Shown here: positions 24,881 to 35,765 of the stretch, piece by piece
How positions within the stretch are numbered: the first letter of the stretch is position 1
Layout: each line of letters opens with the position of its first letter
Source: Ichthyophthirius multifiliis
Taxonomy: Eukaryota > Ciliophora > Oligohymenophorea > Hymenostomatida
Direction: 5' to 3'
Assembly (NCBI RefSeq): GCF_000220395.1
Contig: NW_004086346.1
Coordinates: 1-64,000, forward strand
DNA: 64,000 bases
Position numbers and translations under genes: made by a program
Notes under the pieces: model-generated
What the model was told of the DNA's origin: nothing
Database searches by the model: none
Seen by the model: the letters and a program-made list of their open reading frames with translations, nothing else

Positions 24881-25666
24881 TTTTTTTTCAAAAAAGTATT
24901 TAATTTATGTTTATATTTATTGTTATTTTTTTATATTTTTATAATTTTTTTTTGTTTCTTTATTGTTTCAATGCTTTTTATTTTTTTTATTTTATATTTA
25001 TTTAAAAAAAAATAGCTTAAATTTAATTCATTTGATTTTTAATTTATTTTTTTTAATAAATAAAATAATTGTATGTATTTATATATGTATTATTTACTAT
25101 CTTATTATAAAATATTATTATATATTTTTAGTTAATAAAAAAGAAATTTTTTTATAGTTCAAGAAATATAAATAATTTTGATAATGTTATTTAAAAATCA
25201 ATACAATGAATCAAATTTATTAATAAGTATATAAAATAAAAATAGTTCAATATTATTTATATGCAAAAAGTTAAAATATTTATTAGATTTAAAATTAAAA
25301 TATTTTCAGATTAGAATAAAATAATCAAATAATTTTATTCTAATGAATATATTAATTTATTTTTATAACTTAATTTCATTTCCATATTTAAAATTTTATT
25401 TTATTTCATTTCTTTTATTTATATTTAATTTAAATTTAGTTATAAATACCTAAAAATAAAATAAAATTTAAATTTATATTCCATTAATAAAAAAACCAAA
25501 TTTAAGATTAAAAATATTAGAAATATTTTTTTTTTTGATAATTTTAAATTAAATTTTTAAACAAAGATATCATTTAAAAAAATTAGAAAAAAAGATTAAA
25601 GGAAGAAACAAAAATTATTATAATAATAAAAATATTAATATTAAATTAAAAATAAGAAAAATATAA
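24881..25666. other. Divergent intergenic region
   Basis: AT-rich spacer between the TPR gene (minus) and the PP5 gene (plus), so it should carry both promoters. I see no recognisable element. Confidence 0.6.
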
Positions 25667-27357
25667 ATGGAAAATACAGAAGAAAATCTTCATGCAGCAG
25701 AAGAATTCAAATAAAAAGGAAATGAATTTTTCAAGTAAAATAAATTCCCAGATGCAATAGATTAATATACAAAGGCGATTTAATCATAAAAGCCCTCAAC
25801 CAAAATTGCTCCATACTATACAAACAGAGCTTTTTGTCATTTAAAAATGGAAAACTACGGTCTTGCAGTCGAAGACTCAGAATCAGCTATAGAATGTGAT
25901 CCTTCTTTTACGAAAGCTTATTACAGATAAGGTTCATCATTCTTAGCTTTAGGAAAATTCGAATAAGCCAGAGATGCATTTAAAAAAGCATATAAATTAA
26001 ACAGTAAAGATTAAGATATTAAAGAAAAATTATAAAGAGTTAAATAAATAATTTTCGAAAGGGAGTTTGCCAAATCAATTGAAGTTTAGCATGCAGTCGT
26101 TGTAGTTAATCCAGAAGATGTGATTGTAGAACCTAATTATTAAGGTCCTAAATTAGAAAATATTGATACTGATGTTACTAGTGAATGGTAAATTCATATA
26201 TTTTTTAATATATTATAGTTAATTTATTTATATTTTTAGGTGTATTTAATTAATGGAACATTTAAAAGATTAAAAAAAATTACATAAAAAATATACATGG
26301 ATGATCTTAAAAAAAGCAAAGGAAATACTATCTGGATATTAGAGTTTAATTGATTTAGATTATCCAGAGTAAACATATTTTTTTTAAAAAATATATATAT
26401 AATCTATTTATAGAGATGAATAACTTACAGTATGTGGAGATGTACATGGTCAATTTTACGATCTTTTAAATATATTTAAATTAAATGGAAATCCTAGTAA
26501 ATAAAATCCTTATCTTTTCAATGGTGATTTTGTTGACAGAGGTTCATTTTCAGTTGAAATAATGCTTACTTTATTAGCATGGAAAGTACATAATCCCAAC
26601 TGTATGCATTTAACTAGAGGAAATCATGAAACTAAAAACATGAACAAAATGTATGGTTTTGAAGGTGAAGTTGTCCATAAATATGATGCTAAAACTATGG
26701 AATTCTTCTCTGATTTATTCTGTGCATTACCTTTATGTTATATTTTAAATAAATAAGTAATGGTTAACCATGGTGGCTTATTTAGTAATGATGGAGTTAC
26801 TTTAAATGATATTAGAAAAATTGACAGATTTAGAGAACCTCCAGATAATGGAATTTTTGCTGGTATAATATAATAAATTTTTTTTGTTAGTAATAAAAAC
26901 ATATTATTTTCTAGACTTATTATGGGCTGACCCAGTTAAATAAAATGGAAGACATCCCTCAAAAAGAGGTATTTCAATAGGTTTTGGTCCTGATGTTGCT
27001 CATAAATTTTTGAAAGAAAATGATTTATGTAAAATAATAAATTTAATTAAAAAAAAAAAAACTTAATTTTTTTTATATAGAATTACTTGTGAGAAGTCAT
27101 GAAATGAAAGAAGAAGGCTATGAAATTGAAGCTGATGGAAAAGTTATTACTATATTCTCTGCCCCTAACTATTGTGATTAAATGGGTAATAAAGGTGCTT
27201 ATATTATATTTAAAGGAAGTGACATGAAACCTATTATTAAATAATTTACTGCCGTGGTAAAATAATTTTATTAATTTTTTAATTTAATTTAATTTTTTAG
27301 GAACATCCTAAAGTACCTGCTATGGCTTATTCTAGAAACTTTATGAATATGTTTTGA
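25667..27357 (+). CDS. PPP5: Serine/threonine protein phosphatase 5 (TPR-PPP)
   Basis: 481 residues, normal for PP5, a metal-dependent phosphatase that docks on Hsp90 through its TPR domain. The N-terminal three TPRs (~6-120) begin EEFKQKGNEFFKQNKFPDAI, with the carboxylate-clamp pattern. The PPP domain has all signatures: [47 protein letters not shown] and [16 protein letters not shown]. Five introns restore frame exactly: 26188-26239, 26369-26413, 26863-26914, 27029-27080 and 27257-27300. The C-terminal helix ends [12 protein letters not shown] then TGA. It is intact and typical. ATP12 follows on the same strand after 160 bp. Confidence 0.97.
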
Positions 27358-27517
27358 ATATTAGATTCAATTATTATATTTTTAAATATATATATATTTA
27401 TATATAAATTAAATATAAAAACAATACATAAAGTATTATATTAATACATATATATTTTTTTTTAAATATAAATTTTTTAATTAATTAAATAAATTTCTTA
27501 ATAAAATTAAAAAAGAT

Positions 27518-28291
27518 ATGTTATCCCAAAAAATTTACAAATATTTTAGTATAGGCACTTAATAAAGTTAATATCCATCTAAATTTTACAAATTTGCAAA
27601 AGTAAAAAAACTAAACGATACTAAATATAATAGACATTTATATGCAATACAATTAGATGATAGAAATTTATATACACCAATGAAAAATCAATTAGCAGTT
27701 CCAACATTTGAATTAGCACTAGCAATAGCACATGAATATAATATTTAAGATGAATATTTAAAACCAGCAACTATGCCTTTTGTAGCAATGGCTAAAAAAG
27801 CAATTGATATAGATTGTAATATGGATTTGAGAAAAAGTTTAGAAGATTCAGTAGGTTAATTTTTTGCAAATGATACTATCTTATTTAGAGAAGATAGTGA
27901 ACTTGGTGATATATAAAATAAGAGACTAAATAATGTTATTGAATATATAAATAAACTTTTAAATATCAGTTTAGAACCAACAGAAACTTTTTTCACCAAA
28001 GAGTTGTCTGAATAAGAAATATAAAAAATTAAGAAGTTTATTTAAGAATAGGATATATGGAAGTTAATATCCATATAATAGGCAACTATAAATTGCAAAT
28101 CATCTTGTTTGGGTATTTCGTTAATTAACAAATATATCGGAATTTAAGAATGCTTTGAACTTGCTAGACTTGAAGAAAGTTATTAAATTAATTAATATGG
28201 ATTGGTAGAAGGATTCCATGATATAGATGAAAATACTTTGCGTCTTAATTTAGCTACAGCAAGACTTTTTAATGATTTAATAAATTTTTGA
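27518..28291 (+). CDS. ATP12: ATP12-family F1-ATPase assembly chaperone
   Basis: 257 residues in a single exon. The family binds the mitochondrial F1 alpha subunit during ATP synthase assembly. Conserved blocks: QLDDRNLYTPMKNQLAVPT, LALAIAHEYN, ATMPFVAMAKKAID, FANDTILFRED, CKSSCLGISLINKYIG and YGLVEGFHDIDENTLRLNLA. The N-terminus (MLSQKIYKYFSIG) is Lys- and hydroxyl-rich and could be a mitochondrial presequence. Length and order match the family and the frame is unbroken. It shares a convergent 3' region with the globin gene. Confidence 0.93.
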
Positions 28292-28543
28292 ATTAAATTA
28301 TTCTGTTTTTTTATATATTTTATAAATATAATTCTATTTTAGTAATTTTAGAGTTTTTATAATTTAGTATTTTAATTGGTTATTATACGTAAAATAAAAA
28401 AGATTTATGCTATTTTTATTTTTTTAATAATTAATAATTTTTCTTTATATATTTATTTAAAAATATAATATAATTATAAGAAAAAAAATTATTAATATTT
28501 TATTATTATTATAAAAATTTATCAATAATTTAATTTTTTTTTA

Positions 28544-31500
28544 TCAAAAATAATTGTAATTAGGTTATTATTATACAAATATAAATTATTTTCTTAAAGG
28601 CTCTAAATATTTGTTTTTTATTTCATCTAAAAGACTATAATCAAAATCCAATTCTTAAAAAGATTAAATTAATAGTAATTTCATAACATCAAAATGAAAA
28701 TTATTTAAACTTAAATTTTAATGTGATTCTTTAATTGATTTTCCTTAATAACTATAAATAAATATAATTTAAAATAGTTTAAATTAATTTTTATTATGTA
28801 CCTTTAATCTCCTTTAAATAATGAAGTCAAATATATAATCAATGTATTTTTATGCATTTCGATATCAACACTTGCAAAATATGTGTTAATCCTTTCGTCT
28901 TTTTATATTTTTTTTATAAATAAATCAATAGCCATATTTAAATAGAATTCTCCTCCAATCCTTTCATAAATGCTTTATTTAATTGAAACAATATTATTTC
29001 TTAAAGTTTCTAATTTTTAAGATAATTTTATTAACTAAACTTAATCAATTCCCATTTCTCTAAAAGTTTAATCTAATAAAATCTTAAAAGTATCAAACTC
29101 GCTGTCTTTAATATTTAAACCTAAATGTTTATCGTTCATATTTTTTCTTCATAGCTTTTTTATTTAAAAAATCAATTATTTAAAAAATTTATAAGTATTT
29201 AATTACGTTTAATCTCCTACACAAGTTTCATGTTTTAGAAAATCAAAAAACTATTGTTTATATTTTTCAGCGTCAATAAATTTAAAATATTCTTTTAACT
29301 TATTATTATTCATAATTTTTACATAAAATCTTTCAATTGCAATTTTAATATTTTAACTATCACCTAATTCTTAAAACAAGCTTAAAGTTTTCTATTCTAA
29401 ACATAACTTTTTAAATGATTAGAATATTAATAATGCTTGAGAAATATCTTAAGATTATAAATTATGTTTTAATAAACTTTAAACTATAATTTCCTATAAA
29501 ACATCAAAATGATTATCTCCAAATGTAATAGTTTAATAAATTTATTTTAATTTAATTTAATCTATCTTCCTTAATTTACCAAAAAATAAATAATTTAAAA
29601 AATTGACAATAAAAGTAAATAATAATACGTATTAGGTTGTTCAAGAACAATCTATAAAATTATTAAAATTACTTATTTCTGTTAATCATACTAAATATTT
29701 TTAAAGGAAATATTAATTCTTTAATCTTATAAAATTTCATCATAAATATATTCAACAAGCTTTTTAATCCCATTTTCTCCTCCTATTTTTTCAAAGAGAG
29801 TATTTTGTTAATTAAAATTTATTAATTAAGAGCGAGAATATTCAAAACTTTTTCCAATTTCGATAATATTCTAATAATTTACATTTAGTTCTCTTGCACT
29901 ATTCATTAAGTGTGATTTTATTATATTAAATTAGTTTTCGCTTATTAAAACATAATTATATTTTTAATATTTTTCTTCAGTAATACTATTTAATATAATA
30001 AATAAATTTAAAAATATTTTTTTATCTTACAATTGTTTTCCTTTAAAACAAACAGTTAATATTTCTTAGAAATATTGTTTTTCTTAAATAATATCTTAAT
30101 TCCTGTAGAGATGAGAAATTCGAGCATCACATAAAAATCTATCAAATGTAAGATTTACAAGTTATTCAAGAAAAGATGCTCCTCCTAATATATAGTAATT
30201 AGATTGTTAATATTAGCTACTTTATTTTACTGTAAAAACCAAATTTTATTGGGTAATTTCAGGTTTATAAACAATACTATCCCTCAATTAATTTAAAACT
30301 TCATGAATTTCTCTAATTTTAACTTCTTAGACTTTAAATTCTCTAAAAGTATTTTAAAAAGCTTAAAGTGCTTAATCAAAATCTTAATTTGTTATCTAAA
30401 GATGTCTGTGTGTATCTTTCATGTTATTTCCAGTATAACTATAATTAATAAATTACTTTTTGTAAAAGTATATTTTTTTTTTATAAAAAAAGGAACATAA
30501 ATTAATAAATACTTATTTGGACCGCCAAAAGCAAAAGCAAGAAAATTTTTTAAATTTTCTTTTAATTTTTAAATATTTACGCCTTTAAAAAATGGACATA
30601 AGGTTTAACTTCCTAAAAATTAATCGTATATTATATCAATAATTACCTCTATTCCCATTTCTCCTCCCAAAATATCATATAAAGGCATATTTTCATGGTC
30701 ATTGTTTGGTACAATCAATTATTTTATGGAATAAAGTCTTTCTTAAATTTCTTAAATTGTATTTTAATCAACATTGACTTTAAAAAAAGCTTAACAAAGC
30801 TATTTTACAAAAATATAAAAATCGTTTAATTTTATATTAAATTATTAATGTGTTTTTTTTAAACTTCTTCCTCTAAAATTATCATAAAAAGCTATTTCCT
30901 TTTAATTTCCTTACATTTCAAATATATTTTTTAAGTATTCTGTTAATTTTAATTTCATATTCTTTAAATTAACTTAACTAAAATTTATTTTTAAAAATTC
31001 ATTTTTTAATATGTTATCATAAAATATATTCACAGCTTCCTTCAAAATATTAATTCCACCAATTTTTTCTAAAAGCGATAATTAAGAATCTAAAGGACAA
31101 GCCTAAATACTAATAAGTAGTTAAAAAATGTGATCAGTATTCACTATTATATTTGAATTACATACATTTAAATATTAAATAAATCCCAATTTATCTAATA
31201 TATATATACTTTTATATCTTTAATTTTGAAATAATCCTATTGGGACTTTGAAATTTTTAAATAATTTACCTTGAGGATCTGGAAAAATACCTATACTAAA
31301 CTAAGATATTCCATTTACATTATTAAGAATTTATTTTATTATATTTAATTATTAATCAATAATAAAAATTATTTCACAGTGTCTTTCATAAAATTATTAA
31401 AATAGTTAATTATACATAATGAATTGCTCTAAAAAGTCTTAAAAAGGGTAAAACATTAATATTAAATACCTTCCTTAATAATCTTTTAATTATTTTTAAA

Positions 31501-31710
31501 TTAAGCTATTATTCAAATAGCAACTCCCTATAAATTAAGGTGCTTGTATTCCAATTTATATTTTATGTTAAACTTTTGAAAATAAATTTAATTTATTAAA
31601 TATATTTGATAATTTTAATAACTAATACATTCTTCAGTCTTTTATTATGTTTAAATTAATGTTTCTTAAGTATCTTAATATAGATAATTTGTGTTTTTAC
31701 AGTTTCCCAT
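28544..31710 (-). CDS. Peroxiredoxin-like domain fused to six tandem truncated-haemoglobin domains
   Basis: 955 residues, fully in frame after removing introns 31573-31628, 30439-30512, 29570-29628, 29147-29206 and 28752-28801. It starts MGNCKN: Gly2 and Cys4 fit N-myristoylation plus palmitoylation, so membrane anchoring is likely. Residues ~33-180 are a peroxiredoxin/thioredoxin-fold domain (IGIQAPQF, LILMFYPF, KSIYILDKLGFI), but the peroxidatic CPT site reads FIM, so peroxidase chemistry is unlikely. Six truncated (2/2) globin repeats of ~120-135 residues follow, with GG motifs near 199, 330, 466, 600, 720 (as GD) and 836: LLEKIGG, YDILGGE, YYILGGA, LFEKIGGE, LFQELGD, YERIGGE. Best repeat is number 2 (CPFFKGVNIQKLKENLKNFL, then FGGPNNYTGNNMKDTHRHLQ). 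Proximal His (F8) is present in repeats 1, 2, 5 and 6 (His269, 391, 779, 897), but replaced in 3 (Asn) and 4 (Tyr662). Haem binding for O2 or NO chemistry or redox sensing is inferred only. Confidence 0.9.
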
Positions 31711-32411
31711 TGTAATTTAAATTAAATTATTTTATTTTTATTTAAAATAATAAATTTTAATATAAAATTTTATAGTATAATTTATTGTTTTATTTTATTA
31801 GTTATTTTTAAATATTTTTAATTTAGTAAATTTATAATATTTTTATAAATTTGAGCTTTTTTATTTGATAAATAAATATTTCATTTCTTTAAAATAATAT
31901 AATATTTATTTAAAAAGAATTAGGATAAAAAAAATAGAGTAAAAAATTATTTATATATTTTTAAATAAATTTATCAATATATTTAAAAAATAATCTTATA
32001 TTAATAAATATAAAATTAATATTTTTTTTTTTACTTTTTGAATATAGAATTTTTTTAATTACATATTTTGATTTATTTTATTTTAATTTATATATTAACT
32101 AAATTTTTTCATATTTTTTTTTTTTAATTTTTATATATATTTTAATTAAGATTATTATCATTTTTATTAAAATTTTACATATTTTAATTTAGATTATTAT
32201 TTTCTATTTTAAAAGATGTATATAAATATAGTCTTATTTATTTGCTTTTATATAGAAAAATCTCTTTTGATAATAGTATCAAATACAAAAAATCAAAATT
32301 AATCAATATACTTTGTTATATGTAAAAAAAAAGATAATAAAAATATATTACAATATTAAATAAAAAAATTATTATATAGAAAATAAATATATATATATAT
32401 AAAATAATTAA
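31711..32411. other. Divergent intergenic region
   Basis: A 700 bp AT-rich spacer between the globin-repeat gene (minus) and the WD-repeat gene (plus). It should carry both promoters. I see no recognisable element. Confidence 0.6.
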
Positions 32412-34665
32412 ATGTATGATTAATCAAAAAAAAAAAAAACACAATGTTTTCTAAAATAATGTTTAAGATTAAAAACTCATTCTTATGGTTTAGGAGGAAT
32501 AAGATATAATAACATAATAGTATTATCCCAAAAAATATTAATAATTCCAATAGGTTGCTCGTTAAGTATTTGGGATACTGAGAAAAGAGAAAGAATAAGT
32601 TTAATATAGTCAAATAATGATATTATATAAGTACTTTTAAAATATTAAAATTATTTATTTTCAATATCTTATAGTGGATAAATATCTGTAATTGATATAA
32701 ATAATGAATTTAATATAATAAATGAATTATAAACTTAAGGAAGAAAAGTAAAGTATGCATCATTAACAAATTAATTCTTATGTATTTCAAAAGATGAATT
32801 CAATGAAAAAGAAGAAGGAATAACAGAAATATTTGAAATAAAAAAGTTAATAAATCTTGCATTTAAATAAGAAGGAAATTATTATTAAATAATAGGAAGA
32901 TTTGTTTATGGAACCTTAATTTAATAGTCAAAGTTAATAATTTTTGAAGAAAAAAATTAATAAAATGATTAATCTTAAAATTTAATAAAAAATAATACTT
33001 CTTTTTCATAATTCAATATTAAAAATATCTAATATGATATAATATAAATTGATTTAATAGAAAAGAATATAATTAAAAAATAATCTTTAAATTGTTCTGA
33101 TTTCGGGAACATAATAAATGGATGCTCTAATGGGATTAATTTTGGTGCTTTTTTAAGTATAAATAGATATTTGCTTATTTTAGAATTGTAAAATCTTCAA
33201 ATAATTGCACTTTCTAAAATATAAGGAAGCGGCTAAATATTTACCTCAAAATTCGTCGATGAAACATTATTTTTAATTCAGATAAGTTCTATTATAATGA
33301 AAATCTTTTGTTAAAAACTCTATGAAAATAATAATGAATTTCCATCACTTTTGAGCCTAAGTACTTTGAATTAAGAATTATATACAAATTGCTTTTAAAT
33401 TCAAAAAATTAAATCTGATGCTATTTCCTCATAAAATTATTTTCTAGATGTTGTCAATAATTTCATTTTTACATCTAACTTTAATACTTTTTATATTTAA
33501 TGCATCGATTCATAATTTGAACCTAGTTTAATAAAAATCGAAAACTAAATTAAAATTACTTGCTCTGGTCTTGCAGTTAAACCTGATTCTTGTCTTATTG
33601 CAGTTGGAGATATGGTTGGAAATATTATTGTTTATTAAAATTAAAATAATAATCCTTCTAATGAGAAATATGCATAATTTTTTATAGCTAAAGCCGTAAG
33701 AAGCTTAGAATGGCACCCAAGAAATGATGAATTGTTTATAGGAACAATGCAAGGATAAATTTATAAATGGAATTATGAAAATAATAATTAAAAAGTAAAA
33801 TAAGTTGCTTATTTTTAAGGAGGAATTACAAGTTTAAGGTTTAAATGTAATGGTTTTTATATATTTTTTTATAAATTTATTAATTATATAAAGAATCTGA
33901 TAATAATTTCTATCTTTTATCCTCTTCTACAGAAGAATAATTTGCTATTTTATTAGAAGAAGAAAATAATTACAAAATTTTAAATTTAGCTTATGCTCAT
34001 CTTCCTTTAGAGTCATCAGCTTAGTTTGGTTCTTTAGGTAAAAAAACAAATCAAATTTAATAAAATAACATTATATAATAAAAAAGACAAATATTCGGAA
34101 ATATGGTCAGCTGTAAAAATCATTACTAAATAGCAACATGCAGTGAAGATTAATGTGTTAATATTTATGATTTGAGGAATAAGTAGCCTATAAAAATATA
34201 AAATATAAAAGGACATTTATTAGCTGTTACTTGTATAGATTGGAAAGTAATTTATATTTATTATTATATCTATTTTAATTTAATTATTTTAGTAAATGAA
34301 TCAATAATTAAGTGAGATTTTTATTTCTTGTTCTGATGATAAAACAGTTAAAATATATAATCCTTAGTAAAAATTTTAATTAATTCATGAATTTAATACA
34401 AATTTTGTTAATGAATGGCACACATTAACATATTTGTCTCTTGAAAATGTAAACATAGATATTAATATTTTATATTTAAATATATAAAAATTAATAGGGT
34501 GGTACTAGAGTTGCAATTGGATATCTGTTTATTTATGATTTATTAAATTATGAATTCTAATATTGTGAAAAAATCCATATGGGAGGAATTGAAGGATTAA
34601 TATGGAAAAATAATTAAATTTTCACATGTTCTAATGATTGCTGTATAAATATAATTACTCTTTGA
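32412..34665 (+). CDS. WD40-repeat protein
   Basis: About 680 residues. The ATG at 32412 begins a frame crossing a 12-base A-run and reads straight into the first blade (SLSIWDTEKRERISL). Later blades are clear: SGLAVKPDSCLIAVGDMVGN, LEWHPRNDELFIGTMQGQIY, IATCSEDQCVNIYDLRNKQP, GHLLAVTCIDWK, ISCSDDKTVKIYNP, and a final GGIEGLIWKNNQIFTCSNDC with TGA. Introns 33853-33893, 34246-34292 and 34449-34497 are clean. The first intron ends at 32674, but its donor is ambiguous (32631, or about 32609, fits phase better). It probably forms one or two beta-propellers. The specific family is not recognised. Confidence 0.85.
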
Positions 34666-34805
34666 AAAAATTATATAATTAAATTTATAGATTAAAAAAG
34701 AATAAATATATAAATCTTTATATATGTATTTTTTGTTTAATTTATAACGTATTTTTCTTTTTTCATTATTAATAAATATAATTCTAAAAAAAGTAAATAT
34801 TTTAA

Positions 34806-35765
34806 ATGGATATACAATATGAATATTTATTGTCAGTAGCAGAAAACTTATTGTAATAAAGTGAAATGCCAAAAGAAATTTTGGCAAAATATTTTACTTT
34901 GAAATAAATAACACTTAAATAGAAACTTTATTAAGACTAAATACAATAAAATATTTTAATGAATTTTATAAATATGTTATAATAAACAATAGATAATGTT
35001 TAAAATCACGAATAAAATTTAATTAATTTTAAATAATAAATAGGTAATAATATTAAAAATCTATATTTCTTAATATTAACTAAAATATAGAAGGATATAA
35101 TGATCTACATGAAAATTTAGATTCTTTTTATATAAAATTTGTTAAAATAATAAAATATAATGAGGAACTAAATACAAATATATAAAAAAATAATAAAAAA
35201 GAAAAATAATAAGAAATGGAATAATATAAAAATGAATTATAAGAATAGAATAAATAATTAAAATATGAAATATAAAAACTAAATAAATAGTTCGATTAGT
35301 CTTTTTAATCTAAAATAGATTTTTATTCAAATCATAAAATTTATTAATTAGAATAATAAGTTTAATAAAAAAATATTATTTTGAACAAAATTAAATAGTT
35401 TTCTTAAAAATATTAGAATCTAATAAAAAAATATAATAATAATTTCCCTTAAAATGAAAATAATGAATTTATTTTTTATATAAATATTCTTATATTTATT
35501 ATAAATACTTTTGAAACTGATAATATATAACTTATATAAAAATTAGTTGGTGTTAATAAATAAAAGGAATTTAAAAATATTTATGAAAAAAAAAGTTTTT
35601 ATGAAGATTTAGAATAAACATATATTGACGTAAATCATTATTTTATATTAATTAGAATTTTTTTTACAAATTATAAATTAAATATTATTATTATAAATAT
35701 AAAAAAAGATGTAAAATTAAATTTAAGATTCATCAAAAAAAAATATTTATTAAAATTATTAATGA
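34806..35765 (+). CDS. Coiled-coil protein of unknown function
   Basis: It starts MDIQYEYLLSVAENLLQQSE. One intron (35044-35090, 47 nt) joins QQI to EGYNDLHENL in frame. Long heptad-rich, Lys/Gln/Glu-rich sequence follows (EMEQYKNELQEQNKQLKYEI, QLEQQVQQKNIILNKIKQF). The 3' end is uncertain: splicing a GTAAAT...AAAAAG intron after YID leads to a TGA near 35763, while reading through stays open in low-complexity sequence. The length is about 290 residues. It looks like a centriolar or ciliary coiled-coil protein, but no family is assigned. Confidence 0.62.

Noticed and set aside
34597-34887. Minus-strand frame of 96 codons
   Set aside because: It is antisense to the end of the WD-repeat gene and the start of the next gene, and T-rich low-complexity.
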